Assembly: GCA_034401795.1 (NCBI GenBank)
Contig: CM067370.1
Coordinates: 64,891,812-64,955,811 of the forward strand
DNA length: 64,000 nt
Direction: 5' to 3'
From: Chaetoderma sp. LZ-2023a
Taxonomy: Eukaryota; Mollusca; Caudofoveata; Chaetodermatida; Chaetodermatidae
This document shows positions 1 to 11,105 of the stretch, piece by piece (positions within the stretch are counted from its first letter, which is position 1; each line of letters starts with the position of its first letter). The notes under the pieces were generated by a model that worked only from the letters and a program-made list of their open reading frames with translations, ran no database searches and was not told the origin of the DNA. The position numbers were made by a program, and so were the translations under genes.

Positions 1-124
1 GTAAGTATACAATTTGGTTAAACATCTACATTCTGCCTCAAGGGCACTAAGCAGATCTACCCAGTTAGCTGATTAGATTGGTACTCGGGAATATCCATTA
101 GCACTATACATAGCGGCTTAAACC

Positions 125-655
125 ATGGACCTATGCACTAAGTACTATGACGTCTTCCACCCCGAATTGAAGGATTATAAAAAGTCACCAGATGAGTTTG
201 CACGGCTCTCTATTGCTGAGGTAACAGAGGAGCTGACAGCCATGAAGCTCAACCTAGGATTTGGTGAGGGGCAGATCTGTATTGTCGAATACCTCATTAT
301 GGGCGGCAGTATCGTCTAGCAGCTCCTGCATACTAAGGGATTCTACAAGGGTCGGGAGTATCTGTCGGATATGTTCCAACAGTTGCAGGCATCCATGGAA
401 TCCCCAGACTCTGAGTCGAATAAGGCTAAGTACAACTACAAGCTGGTGAAAGGCTGTACCACCGAACCATACAGTTCTTGGGTGTGTATGCTGACAGCCT
501 GTATAGGGGCTGTCAGGCAGGCCAAGCTAGTTCAAGCAATCTCATTTGCCATGACTCCTGCACCGGAAGAGAGTCAGGATGATCTATTGCTCTACCAGCA
601 GGATCTACTAGCAGCGGTGAATACTTGTGATGAGCACAGCAATAGCCAGACCTGA
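125..655 (+). pseudogene. Virus-like element gene, ~176 codons with one in-frame TAG
   Basis: An ATG at 125 directly follows a CTTAAAC motif. The frame stays open to 655 except for a TAG at 317-319; both halves are in one frame and together give about 175 residues. The N-terminus (Met-Asp-Leu-Cys then a Lys/Tyr-rich stretch) matches the remnant at 18,342 in copy 2, which is truncated after about 28 codons. Sequence is hydrophilic in its first third, then Ser/Gln-rich. I do not recognise the family. The single stop in otherwise coding sequence indicates recent decay rather than noncoding DNA. Confidence 0.6.
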
Positions 656-669
656 CACCACTCGTAGGG

Positions 670-1209
670 CTAACGTCCCAGTGATAGCACTGCTGACGGG
701 CGGGGTTCCTCAGAGGGTTTGGGTAGATTTTTCTGCACTCTGTGTGGTGGAGTGATGGTAGCACTGGCATGCGGAGATGCTTGTGTCACGGGTGTTGGGA
801 CGACATGCGCAGCCGAGTTGATGTCAGTGTTAAACCAAAAATGGACACATGGGGAATTCAACTCGACTATCATGTTGTTATAATCCCTGACTACCAGGTC
901 CTCGATATTCACGATCAGTTTGCTCAGAATAAGCCGCATGTGTGGAGATACTATGACAAAGTCTAGCTGGCGGCGGGCCTTCTGTAATGACAGCTGGAAC
1001 TTGGCAATGAGGCTGCTATGGTCTGCAATGATGATCATATCATCGACGAGGTTGCTGAACATAGCCTGCACCTCTTTACCACTCACCCCGTCTATAGAGT
1101 GGCGCAGCTTGGTCTGTGCTGTCAGGAGACAATAACATAATGCGTCTAAGGACTGGTTGATTCGAATGATCCCCGATGTTGTAAGCCATGACCAGGACAG
1201 TAGCGGCAA
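670..1209 (-). pseudogene. C-terminal part of the capsid-like protein, copy 1
   Basis: The frame is open on the minus strand and aligns with the C-terminal ~140 residues of the capsid-like gene at 18,537-19,739 (shared Ile-Asn-Gln-Ser-Leu then Leu-Cys-Tyr-Cys, HSIDGVSG, NIEDL). The N-terminal ~250 codons are absent: at about 1,170-1,187 the sequence jumps straight into the neighbouring upstream gene, so an internal deletion has removed the junction. The last 40 codons toward 670 have no counterpart and are probably read-through after loss of the normal stop. Not functional. Confidence 0.6.
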
Positions 1210-1504
1210 GGGTCACTCCAGCCAGTGGGATAGCGATGATATCACCAACTCCTGTAGTGAGGGTGGCAATGGCGACCACACCAGCACAGTCTCCAATCAA
1301 ACCTGTAGCTGTAGTTGTGCGTGCTCGACTGTTGTAGACTGTTTTATATCACCTGCATGTTCTGCTGTACTTTTATGGCTCATGAACAAGATTCTGTCTG
1401 ATGGTGTCAATCTGCTGGAGTCGCCTGCTGTGTACTGTACCACCCTCCTCAGGTGCTAAGGTGGGATATGGCTCAGGCTGATTTTGCCACTCCGATTTAG
1501 CCAT
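1187..1504 (-). pseudogene. N-terminal part of helical protein gene, copy 1
   Basis: Starts at the ATG complementary to 1,502-1,504, with a GTTTAAG motif about 20 bases upstream. The first residues (MAKSEWQ) equal those of the copy 2 gene at 20,331, and the segment ending RLQQIDTIRQNL matches copy 2, where the corresponding Arg codon has become TGA. A frame change follows, then a hydrophobic Gly/Ala/Val stretch (TTGVGDIIAIPLAGVT) that aligns with copy 2. It ends at the 1.1-kb deletion junction. Likely a membrane-interacting small protein in the parent element; function unknown. Confidence 0.55.
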
Positions 1505-2000
1505 GGTATACCTAGGTCTTAAACTCATGCTAGCACTACAGCACCTGTAGTATCTGTCGACGAATCATTGTGGGATTCATCTTGGAGAGTCTGGCGAAGT
1601 GGTTGAGCTTATTGGTGTGGAGACATACCTCCCTCAAACACCCCTCATCCAGCATAATGTCAGGGGCCTGACATTTGGAACTTCAACTTATCAGCCAGGT
1701 AGTACGCCCGCTGCTGGCATGCTTTCTTGGATTTATATGTCTGCACCCTCTCCTCTTCCCACCGCAAGACTTCTACAGACTCATCACACTCGTCATCTGA
1801 GAAATCATACAAGTTTGGCCCTACGATGCCCGCCTCATGCCACCGCAGTCGCTCGCCTTCTTATCAACAAAGCATTTCCTGTACCCCTATATCTGCCATC
1901 CCTGAGAAGGTATGTGTCTGCTCCTCTATCTCCTTTGTCAACAACTCAGCAAATGACGAATATGTCTGGTATGATATCAGGATGATAGGTAAATAAGTAG
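1445..2000 (-). pseudogene. Remnant of the acidic protein gene, copy 1
   Basis: Nucleotide sequence at about 1,550-1,760 aligns with 20,360-20,590 of copy 2 (shared stretches around 'ttggagagtctggcgaa' and 'ctcctcttccc'), but the minus-strand frame is broken by several stops. It continues upstream to about 2,000, where copy 2 has the N-terminus. No intact product. Identified only by comparison with the better copy. Confidence 0.45.
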
Positions 2001-2160
2001 CAGCAGTGTAAACTCTAATTATGCATCCGACAGACCACCCATGCTGGCGTATAGACTAATGGTGGAGCTGTCAAACAGGTGATTTGCAGCGGTGAACATA
2101 TTGGGGCTGATCGCTTTCCACAGTTTGCTGGTGGTCCCTGGCAGATATTCTATCACGTCT
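2000..2160 (-). pseudogene. C-terminal remnant of a small protein gene, copy 1
   Basis: The minus strand reads DVIEYLPG then LWKAISP and LFDS, the same motifs as the copy 2 gene at 20,887-21,284. At about 2,160 homology stops abruptly and continues with the middle of the next, oppositely oriented gene, which marks the second internal deletion (~0.6 kb). Only the last ~55 codons survive. Confidence 0.5.
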
Positions 2161-2171
2161 AACCCTAGTTG

Positions 2172-2753
2172 GTGTTGACCCTGGCAAAACAGGTGCAGAT
2201 AGTCTTTGAAAAGAATGCGGTGTGGTATTGCGCTGAACCTGATGGTAACTGGCGTACATGGGTGCCACTATATAGACCTCCAGCAGTTATTGACCCGGAG
2301 CTCACATCCCTCTCTGCTGTTGTGAAGAAAAATGGCACGGTCCGGAAGCTTTATAACCGGGGGTCATCTTTCCTAACCTATATAGGAGATGGTACAACCC
2401 TAATTAGAGTAGGTGATAAGTTTGCGGTCACCGATGGAAAGCTCCTGCTGCGTCGTCCGTTTGATGGACCAGAGGAAGCTATCAATATTCAGGAGGATGT
2501 CTTACGGGTTGAGGGTGTGTCACATTTCTCCAAGTCGAAGGGTTCTGTAAAACTCTTCGAGCATGTCAGGCTCACAAGTCCACAGACAATGCCCATTGTG
2601 CTAGAGCTGCGGCTTCTAGTTGGTGGTAAAGTGAAGCAGCTAAGACCCGCCCATGACAGGACGAAGATCGGCATCGATGCTGGCACTGGGTTCGATCTGA
2701 CTCAGATATTTCTCGAGGGGTTCACCTTGTTCGGTTTAACCCTCCATGTATAG
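2172..2753 (+). pseudogene. 5'-truncated gene for a ~190-residue segment, copy 1
   Basis: The frame is uninterrupted from 2,172 to a TAG at 2,751 and aligns with copy 2 at 21,720-22,210 (shared WYRAG/WYCAE, PLYRPPAVID, KLYNRGSSFLTYIG, and the C-terminal IFLEGFTLF). The natural start (21,323 in copy 2) and ~130 N-terminal codons were deleted together with the divergent promoter. Compared with copy 2 this copy keeps the region between the YIG motif and the C-terminus, so the two complement each other for describing the family. Unknown function; probably structural. Confidence 0.6.
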
Positions 2754-3094
2754 CTAACCATGATACTCACATACTGCGCATGCCAGTTCTGGTTGTCGCA
2801 GCACGGAGAGCAGGGGCATAGACTGCTATGATATTGGATGGCAAGTGGGCCCACTTCCGAGACTAGCCTCAATATAAGCCCTACCGCGACCATTTACGGA
2901 AAAACCTCTATGGCCACTTTCATCCACGTGAGGAGATTGACTCTGTCTGCCACTTCGATGGTGTAGAGAGGTCCGGATGTGGTTGTCTGCAGCCGAGGCG
3001 GCACCAGATCCTCTGTGTCAGCTGTGAACATGCCAGAGTCTGTCATGGTACAGGTGGGAGGCACTTTAGCGTTCTGCCAAGTGAGATTTGCCAA
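2702..3094 (-). pseudogene. Small gene convergent with the preceding one, one in-frame stop
   Basis: One minus-strand frame runs from about 3,094 to 2,702 with a single stop near 2,894. The upstream part is Thr/Pro-rich and soluble (VPPTCTMTDSG, VPPRLQTT). The downstream part is short and Cys-containing. No ATG is evident at 3,094 and the start may lie further upstream. Copy 2 has lost this region: its sequence jumps from the 22,205 equivalent to the 3,135 equivalent. Family not recognised. Confidence 0.4.
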
Positions 3095-3340
3095 GGTAAC
3101 TGGAAGGGCCCGTGGGTAATCCCCTCATGCCGATGTGACACTTGTCGTGACTAGATGTTTGTCTGAGCAGTCTCGCTCTGGAGAGCATAGGATACGTTGC
3201 TGCAGGCCGCTCAAGAGCTCTGCTTGCAGCAACATCTGCCTATTCCCATGCTGCAAGCAATAGCATAATTGTTTTTGCATCCATAATATAGCTGTTGGTG
3301 ATGTGAGAGCAAAGCATAAGCACTTCTGAGAAACATCAGA

Positions 3341-3661
3341 ATGTCATCTTCTCAACGTTCCGCGTATGATATCCAACTAGAGATGGTAAAAAATGTGGGA
3401 TCAATGGAACCGAGAGAGATTAGAGTGGAATGCACACGGATTTTCAGGATGGTGATCAATAACGACAATGATATCGTCGACCCTGTGTATCACAGTCTAA
3501 GGTTTATCCAAATGGTATACATTGTGACTGGTGTCGACGTGAGTGATGATATCTCAACTTTCATCAAGCGCTATGATTGCTCACTCAGACAGAGACAACA
3601 GCAGCGGCGACCATGTTTGCTTCTTCTTCTTCCGTGGGTGCTGCGCCATATTGGAGGATAA
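3341..3661 (+). CDS. Hypothetical protein of the virus-like element
   Basis: An ATG at 3,341 opens an intact frame of 106 codons. The first ~85 residues are well-mixed and look genuinely coding (MSSSQRSAYDIQLEMVKN, then VYHSLRFIQMVYIVTG). The last ~20 are Arg/Gln- then Leu-rich and overlap, in antisense, the end of the convergent gene, so the original stop was probably earlier or a frameshift has occurred near 3,590. No homolog is present in copy 2. Function unknown. Confidence 0.45.
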   Translation: MSSSQRSAYDIQLEMVKNVGSMEPREIRVECTRIFRMVINNDNDIVDPVYHSLRFIQMVYIVTGVDVSDDISTFIKRYDCSLRQRQQQRRPCLLLLLPWVLRHIGG

Positions 3662-3985
3662 ACGATTTGCCATAGCTTTCTTTAACCTTGGCAGCGTCAA
3701 CGATCGTTGCAGATGATCTAAATACTGCCATAGTTGTGTCACTGCCATTGCTGTCGGTGGATAGCCTCTGACACATAACTCGTGTACTGTTGGCAGTTTT
3801 CGGGCGAGTAACTCGTCTATTACTGTTGGGAATGTTAGATCAGGAGAAGTTCTCCAGGACTCAAATGATCTATTTGCACAGTCGCCCAGGTCATGTAATG
3901 AGCCTGGCACTTTTTCCCGCCATGCCAAACAGCCTACGCCATGCAAGTAACTCCATAGTTCTTCGGGGTATCCCATGGTACACAA
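3585..3985 (-). pseudogene. Hypothetical protein with frameshift, convergent with 3,341 gene
   Basis: The minus strand reads as one protein in two frames. Residues from 3,985 (MGYPEELWSYLHGVGCLAW) run to about 3,770. After a one-base shift the frame continues through ATIVDAAKVKESYGKSF and ends in Ala/Val at 3,585. The change of frame in the middle of otherwise plausible sequence marks a frameshift mutation. It overlaps the 3' end of the plus-strand gene, which fits the compact style of this element. Unknown family. Confidence 0.45.
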
Positions 3986-3989
3986 CGTT

Positions 3990-6900
3990 GATCAGATTCG
4001 TCTCTGAATGATTAGCCACTGTAATGTGTGGCTGGTATATCGCTATGGATACTTATCTCTAACTGTACTGAACCAGTGGGGCCTGGTCCCTGGTATCTGT
4101 GTAGCCCTATGCTCGCTCATGCGAGCAAGGTGGGAGTCACTGGATCGCGATCTGCGGCTCCCACCTGGGTCAGGTAAGTTATAAGGAGCTGCTGCAATGC
4201 TATCATGCCTCTGTTCTAACAGCCCGCCTCCCTCCTGTAGCCGCCGATCGACGATCCACGGCTCCCAGCACCCTCTGTTCTGACAGCCCTATATAGCTAC
4301 TACTGAACCGGTTAGAGAAAGGCAATGCCTCGCTCGGGCCTCCGTCAAAAGAATGTTCCTACCATGCTGCAGTGGGAGAAGGAGGAACAGTCTAACTGTC
4401 CTACTTAACGGCAAATGAAGAGTGACTGATAAAATATAAATATATTTATTTAGTGTGTGCGCGCTGTTTTACGTGGAAACGACAAGCAGATTTCAACAGA
4501 ATCTTCCACCGAAGCTAGGTTTGGTAGATGTCACGTTAGTAAGCGGGCCTTCTTGAGGATCTAAACTAACAGTTAATTTTAGGTCCAGAGTTTAATGCCC
4601 CAAATGGCTTATCCCTACTAAACGTTGAACAGATTTCATCTTCTCTAAGTGGCAAGCTCAAGCCCCCCCCCCCCTCGCCCCCCACCCATTATCGGGTCTG
4701 ATCATAGAGCGATCTCAAGCCGACTGCACACACATGTTGCCAGGGCTGGCCAGTAATGGAGCCGAAAAGCGACTCCCCACCGGATGTCTGACGCAACCTA
4801 AAATAACATAACAATATACAGGGCACTACAAAGCGTTTAATAAGCAATGTATCTTCATGACAGGGCCGAAGAAGTAGATAGCGAACTATTGTGACATTAA
4901 CCTTTAAGGCGTGCAGGACCCACTCGCCACTCGGCCCTTTTAGACCCGGTCCCTGAAGCTAACAATTATTCAACATTAGGGTTATTGTTATTTAGTCCAA
5001 GATTCACTGCTAGGACAGCTATATTAATTTATTAATTTCGCAGTGAATTCCTACTTTGGCGTATAACGATTCTATCCTAAAGGTATTATCCAAGATACTG
5101 AGGTAGTGGATGAACTTCTTCGTTTAGAGTGGAGCCGTCAAGAAACCTCTGCGATTTCAAGGGTCGGTCCAAACAACCCGAAGGAAGGAAGTACAATTTA
5201 AGAAGTTGCCAGATTGGGCGGAGTTAAGCAGAATGAAGGCAGGATGCCGTGCCGGCTGTATTCTTTCGGCGTTGCTCTTTTGGTGTGATATTAACACACA
5301 ATAGTGGGTTTACAAACTTAGCACCACTTTTATGATTTTGTCAGTGGCCTCTGTTTGCTATGTCCTAACTAACTTACCAGAGCTTCTAATTAGTTAGGTT
5401 TATGCCGAATCCTGTGTCTTAATTTTGGCACGGAAGCGGTCATTAGATATCACCGAAAGTAGCTAAAATAGTTAAGGGTCTAGCCGACCTATGAGCGCCT
5501 ATTAGTCCGTGGTGGAGAAAAAATAATATAATAACTTAAAGACGCCTTTTAGCCTTTTAGTCACACGGCATGTAACATTTAAGAAAATTAAAAACACATA
5601 TTAGTCATCGATGTATAAAAATTAAAGGGGTGCTGATGTTACAATTGGCATTATAACTTATACAATTGTAAAAAGTTAATCTATCAGAAAAGGCTGAAGT
5701 GAAGGTTCGTACCATCTTTCTGGAAAGTCTGTTAGGTTTGAAGAGCGAAAGACGATATTGGGTACATAACACCGTGCGAAGCGAAAACGGCGTGGCACTG
5801 TAATTTAGTTAAGTCTGGCACAAGACGATCGGCGCAGCTAGTTCAAATGCTTAGGCAATGTTTAAAACCCGGTGAATTGCTTTAACGTGTATGCAGTAGT
5901 TTTACCTCGGTGAAATAAGCACCAGTATTGTGCTTCACATGAACCACTTTGTAGGCGTGGCTCGGACAAGATTTGGCGAACCTACAAATTGGCCAAGAAG
6001 GCTCACAGTTCAATTTTTTTGAAATGTTAAAATCTTCGAAAGAGCGTCGTTTTAGAAGTCCGGCTAATTCTGTGCCATCAGGTATCTCTCATGCGCCGTT
6101 AGTTGCCTTATTTCTCGGTTAAGCCGAATACATGCCTTTTAATTTGTTATTAGGCCCTGAAAAGAGGCAGAAAAATTAACTTCAGCGCATTGGAGGAGCA
6201 GGTCTCCGATCACAGTAACAGGTTATTTATTGATTGTGCTCAGAGTAGTGCTGGTGAGCTTCGTACAATGCTACCAGAATCGGACAACCTCCCCCTCCCC
6301 GAATGAGGCAATTGTGAAGTTATTGGTTCGGTTGGTGTCTATCGAGTCCCTGTTTCCAGGTCACATTCACGCCATTCTAGGCTGGTTTTGTTTCAGTCTA
6401 TTATTGGTAACTCTCCACTCCCCCCCCCCCCCTTTTACACTGGTACTTATTTAAACTCCCGGGTGGAGAGAGGCAATGAGGAGTGATGAGATTTCGTCAT
6501 TCAAATAATTTGTAAAGTTTAGCTGGGCGCCGCCATCTGGAAATTTACGAACCACTAACCATTAGTAACAACGAACAGAGATCAAAACTCGGTTCCTGGT
6601 TCGATGAACCGCGTCAGTAAATCTTCCACTTCCGGAACGCCAAAATGCATGAACCACGAACCACGTCAGTCAACCGCAAATCAAGTCAGTCGCGAAAACA
6701 AAGAAAATAGGTATAACATTCTGCTTAAATTTGAAATTAATAAAAAAATAAAGAATTACCGTTATTTTCACAAATGTTTTTATCAATGCCGCCGTATGAG
6801 CAGTGACAATAGCTATCAATGTATTATTCGATGCTTCCCCCCCCCCCCCCTTGACATCCATTAGAGGGACACCATTTAAAAGTTCATGCTATCACGCTTG

Positions 6901-7140
6901 GACAAATTTACCGCCCGGCACTTCTTGATGTGGAAACACGTGTACAATACACACTTATTTTTCAATCATATCACCACCATCGCGGGAGAACAGGTTGAAA
7001 AGCTTAGGGTATATTCAATTAATAGATTATTGGGCGAATAATAGAGAAACTAAAGTTAACAAATATTGTTATTACTCTAGCCGCGTAAGAGGAAGGGGTT
7101 ATTGCATTCGTGTCTGCCTGCCTGCCTGGCCGCCAGCATG
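3990..7140. other. No gene seen
   Basis: No long open frame or recognisable element. The 4,130-4,330 stretch contains a partly duplicated motif (CCTCTGTTC followed by ACAGCCC, at about 4,209 and 4,273) and a short inverted GCTCGC/GCGAGC. Several C-tracts of ten or more (about 4,664, 6,420, 6,838) occur. I looked for ribosomal, tRNA and mitochondrial motifs in 4,480-6,200 and found none I could support. Confidence 0.4.
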
Positions 7141-7145
7141 TTACC

Positions 7146-7224
7146 TGTCTGTCTGTATGTCCGTCCGTCCGTCCGTCCGTCCGTCCGTCCGTCCGTCCGT
7201 CTGTCTGTCTGTCTGTCTGTCTGT
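7146..7224. repeat. Tetranucleotide tract (CTGT)n(CCGT)n(CTGT)n
   Basis: Uninterrupted 4-bp units that change from CTGT to CCGT and back to CTGT. Open frames through it are trivial. Confidence 0.95.
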
Positions 7225-7419
7225 CTTTACACTAAAAAACCCGCATTGGCACAGGAATTTAATTAAAATTGTCTTTACCTAAATTTGTCCTACCGAGGCC
7301 AAGTTTAGATTTACTTAGAATGGTCCCCCTTGAAATTAGTTGGGGTAAAGTGTACTAATCAGTAGATCGCTTCAACAGGTAAAGGATGGGATTGATCCTA
7401 CATTATAGAGAAACTGCAC

Positions 7420-7763
7420 GCCCGAATGCACACACACGCGCCGTGCGCGCACGTACATGCACATGCACACACACCTGAATGAATGCACGAATGCATGAAA
7501 TAATTGCACACAATAATACATGCACGAACGCATGCACGAACGCATATACGAACAGACGCATGAATGCATGCACGCACACACGCACCAATGTACTCACGCA
7601 CGCACGCATGCACGCACGCACGCAAAGACGCACGCACGTATGAACGTACGAACACACGTACGCACGACCGCATGCACGCACGAACACACACACAGGCACG
7701 AACAAACGCACTCACGCACGCACGCACGTACGCGCACACGCACGCACGGACACACACACTTTT
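7420..7763. repeat. Degenerate (ACGC)n/(ACGA)n tract
   Basis: About 340 bp of 4-bp units dominated by CACG, ACGA and CATG with variation. Overlapping open frames in all phases are Cys/Arg/Val- or His/Thr/Arg-rich and are artefacts of the repeat. Confidence 0.9.
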
Positions 7764-7845
7764 GTAGACAAAGAATTAAAAGATGTCCTACGGATATGAT
7801 TTCAAGTTGTTCCACCATTGATTTTGGTTGGGATTATGTTATTTT

Positions 7846-7848
7846 ATT

Positions 7849-7898
<50 letters not shown>

Positions 7899-8078
7899 AG
7901 TCCGTCCGTCCGTCCGTCCGTCCGTCCGTCCGTCCGTCCGCCCGCCCGCCCGCCCGCCCGCCCGCCCGTCCGCCCGCCCGCCCGCCCGCCTGTCTGCTTG
8001 CCCGCCCGCCCGCCCGCCCGCCCGCCCGACCGACCGCCCGCCCGCCCGTCCGTCCGTCCGTCTGTCTGTCTGTCTGAT
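7846..8078. repeat. Tetranucleotide tract (CTGT)n(CCGT)n(CCGC)n(CCGT)n(CTGT)n
   Basis: A symmetric block structure: CTGT units, then CCGT, then CCGC with minor variants, then CCGT and CTGT again. The symmetry suggests growth from the centre by transitions in a parent CTGT array. No coding content. Confidence 0.95.
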
Positions 8079-8867
8079 TGCCGCCATGTACGCGTGCGTG
8101 TGTCCGAAGCTGTATCTAAAAACTACCAATCTGACTCAAATTTAGCACAACCAAGGAACGTGCCATGCAAGAGGATTTCCAGAATTTAGTCGGATCGGAT
8201 CAAAGTCTGGTTCTGTGGTTATCTCGGAAACTTCGTGTCGAATTTGGCGCAAATTGTAACGCAAGAATGGTTGCCACCGTACAGCAGGATTCCTCGAATT
8301 TGGGCGTGATCCGAAAAATCAGCAACATCCAAAACGATCCTGACAATTTGAAAACGTTTAACTCTTTTTTTCTTTTTTTTTCTTTTTTTCGAAAACGTTT
8401 GACAATGTGACAAACAACAGAATGGCGAGGGTTTGAAAATATGTGAATGCTCTTGGCATTTAGTGAGAGCATGGCACATACTGCTTGTGGACAAACTTAG
8501 CATACATTTGTGAAATTATCACGCTCCTCAGTAATTGTTAGCCGACGTGCAATACAGTGTTTAATGAATGAAGGAGATAATTGCAAATATTGATATATCG
8601 TGTTTGTAATACAACAGCATTCTCTGACATGGAATATCTCCATCTCTATCATTTTAAGCAGTTACAACAGAGAACCATAACTTTGGATACATGTTAATGC
8701 AACAGAACGTAGAATGAAATTTGATATTAAACTGTTAGTAAATTATTGCTATAAGCCAAGAATATGATAGAGCGGCCTCGTTTAACAAGGAGAAAGTTAG
8801 TTAATCTATTCAAACACCTGATCAATATGACATTAATAATGCATAATATTTTTATTTTATAATTAAT

Positions 8868-8909
8868 CTGCGATCTATCGTAGATTATTGTTTTTACTCA
8901 GGATCTTTC

Positions 8910-8980
<71 letters not shown>

Positions 8981-9510
8981 CTGCAATCTATCGCAGATTA
9001 TTATTTTTATTCAGGATCTTTCTTATTATTCTTCTCCCAAACGTTTAGGAGCTATCTCCTCCTACAGTTTTCATCTGATCAACTCCAATCGTGGTGAACT
9101 TCAAGGGCCCATGCGACAATCGATGGCTCTTACTTTTGTTTCGGATCCTCCCAATAGTTTTCGAGTAACCCACCATTGAGTGGGCACAAAAGTCCCATAG
9201 GAAATGTATGGGGATGTGCAATTTTGATTTTTAACCTGTTACTACACCAAGTGTTTTAATCGGATCACTACCATATTTGCTGAGGATGTTACCACTGGCC
9301 AATTGTTTTTGAAATTTATTTTTTCAAAATGGCCGCCAGAACTATGACTGCACAATATGCATTGAAAAAACTCCCATAAGAAATGTATGGAGATGTCAAA
9401 CGAATGTGTGAAGTGCTACTACAGTTAGAGTTTTGATCGGATCACTCCCATACTTGGGTAGGATGTTGACACTGATGATTATTTTTGAAAAGAATATTTT
9501 TTTCAAAATG
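8868..9510. repeat. Dispersed repeat family R1, copy 1
   Basis: Shares long similarity with 10,205-10,490 and 25,720-26,010 (common pieces CTCCCAAA.GTTTAG.AGC, CTCC.ACAGTTTTCATC, GGAAATGTATGGGGA). Here it starts with a 54-bp segment (8,868-8,920 and again 8,977-9,030) duplicated on both sides of an (ATT)n array. That segment contains a 22-bp inverted repeat, AATCTGCGAT/ATCG.AGATT. No protein coding seen, so likely a nonautonomous element. Confidence 0.7.
8910..8978. repeat. (ATT)n microsatellite
   Basis: About 23 units inside repeat family R1, flanked by a direct duplication of the same 54-bp segment. Confidence 0.95.
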
Positions 9511-10204
9511 GGCGCAATGAAAATATTTTGGGCAAAAATAGCAGTTTCCGGTTTTTTTGGTTACAGAAATGAACTCAGGATGAGAAATTGAAAAAATATT
9601 TCGGGGGGGGGGGGGGGTGGGGGGGGGGGTGAGGGGAAGGAGGACCAGGCGCACCTTTTGTAGTCAAAATGACCAAAACAAATTTTTTCTGCAGAAATGA
9701 ACTCGCGATGAAAAAAATAATTTAATATTTTTTCAAAAATAGGCGCCAAAATTAGTTTTACTCCGATCGACTTGAAATTTTGGGAACCTCTAGCTCTCAC
9801 ATTGACTTCATTTGGTCTCAAATTTAAAGTTGATCTGGCCAAGATTTTTTTTAGAAAATCAGCTTTTGGATGCCACATATCCCCATAGTAAACCCATGGG
9901 GGACAATATTGGAAAAGTGTTATCTCCTATAGTTTTCGTCCAATTCTCTTCAAACCTGGCCAGATTCTAGAACATTGAGAGATCTAAATAATTTATGATG
10001 AATATTTAAATATCTCCCTTGGGGTCAAGGTCATTCACGGGCAAATCTGTCCAGTTTTCATGTTTGGTGTAAGTTACCTGCCTTTCATCAAGAAACTTCA
10101 ATGATCATGTTAGAAGACACGCCATATTTCATCTCTTTATTAGAAGAGGCCTTATACTATTTGTTCATGGCCATACATCGCAGATTTACAGTTACTTCAG
10201 TAAA

Positions 10205-10490
10205 TGTTCTCTAGTTATTATTATTATTATTATTCTCCCAAAAGTTTAGAAGCTATCTCCTCCTTCAGTTTTCATCCACTCAACTCCAAACTTGGTCAAC
10301 TTCGAGGGCCCTTGGTGGAATCGCAAGCTATTACTTTTATTTTGGATCTACATAACAGTTTTCGAGCTACCCACATTTGAGTGGGCAAAATGCCTCATCG
10401 GAAATGTATGGGGAATTTCAATTTTGAGATTTGAAGTGCGACTACACCAAGAGTTTTGATCGGATTACGACCATATTTGCTGAGGGTCGG
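10205..10490. repeat. Dispersed repeat family R1, copy 2
   Basis: Begins with (ATT)n at 10,216 and follows copy 1 closely through the CTCCCAAAAGTTTAG and AAATGTATGGGGA pieces to the CCATATTTGCTGAGG end. Same orientation as copy 1, 1.2 kb away. Confidence 0.7.
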
Positions 10491-10661
10491 GGTGGGGTGG
10501 GAGTGAAGGGGGGGGGGGCAGGGGTGTGGGTGGGTGGATTAGACTACGGAGAAGCCATAATGACAATGCTAAAGATTACACCAAAAATGCCTGGCTGTAG
10601 TACCGCTATTACTAATCCACCAGGACAACCCGATAGGTTTGAAGAGAATCGGAATAAAACT

Positions 10662-10696
10662 ATTTGCGCAGTGGTGTGTGTGTGCGTGCTGCGTGC

Positions 10697-10782
<86 letters not shown>

Positions 10783-10906
10783 CAAAAACAACAAAACAAC
10801 AACAAGAACAACAACACGCATGCACGCACGCACGCACGCACGCATGCACGCACGCGCACACACCAATTACACAATTTGCGTAGTGGTGTGTGTGCGTGCT
10901 GCGTGC

Positions 10907-10964
<58 letters not shown>

Positions 10965-10996
10965 CGCACGCAGCACGCAGACACACCACTACGCAA

Positions 10997-11058
<62 letters not shown>

Positions 11059-11105
11059 TGTTGCTGTTGTTGTTGTTGTTGTTGTTTTTGTTGTTGTTGC
11101 CTTGC
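10662..11105. repeat. Nested microsatellite palindrome with (TA)n cores
   Basis: Two direct copies of a GTGCGTGCTGCGTGCG-(TA)n module start at 10,664 and 10,877. The second is followed by its own inverted copy: 10,872-10,910 and 10,962-11,000 are complementary over 39 bases with one mismatch, separated by ~50 bp of (AT)n. Outside this, AAC-rich then CACG-rich DNA (10,781-10,860) is mirrored by GTGC-rich then TTG-rich DNA (11,001-11,104). The whole could extrude as a cruciform. Open frames here are artefacts. Confidence 0.9.

Larger units (their letters stand above)
1..3985. mobile_element. Decayed virus-like element, copy 1 (left edge outside window)
   Basis: A cluster of short closely packed genes on both strands that matches, in the same order and orientation, the better preserved cluster at 17,800-22,210. 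Positions 1-125 align with 18,215-18,341, so the copy probably continues left of the window. Relative to copy 2 it carries two internal deletions: about 1.1 kb missing at 1,170-1,187 and about 0.6 kb missing near 2,160. Coding pieces keep the signature of real proteins but nearly all hold a stop or frameshift. The family is not named here; it looks like an endogenised DNA virus or virus-derived element. Boundaries are approximate. Confidence 0.6.

Noticed and set aside
4480-6200. Ribosomal or mitochondrial RNA insertion suspected from rRNA-like phrasing
   Set aside because: No universally conserved rRNA core sequence could be identified on either strand.
7372-8145. Overlapping long open frames through the tetranucleotide tracts
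   Set aside because: All are produced by 4-bp repeats without stops; composition is Cys/Arg/Val or Pro/Ala/Arg only.
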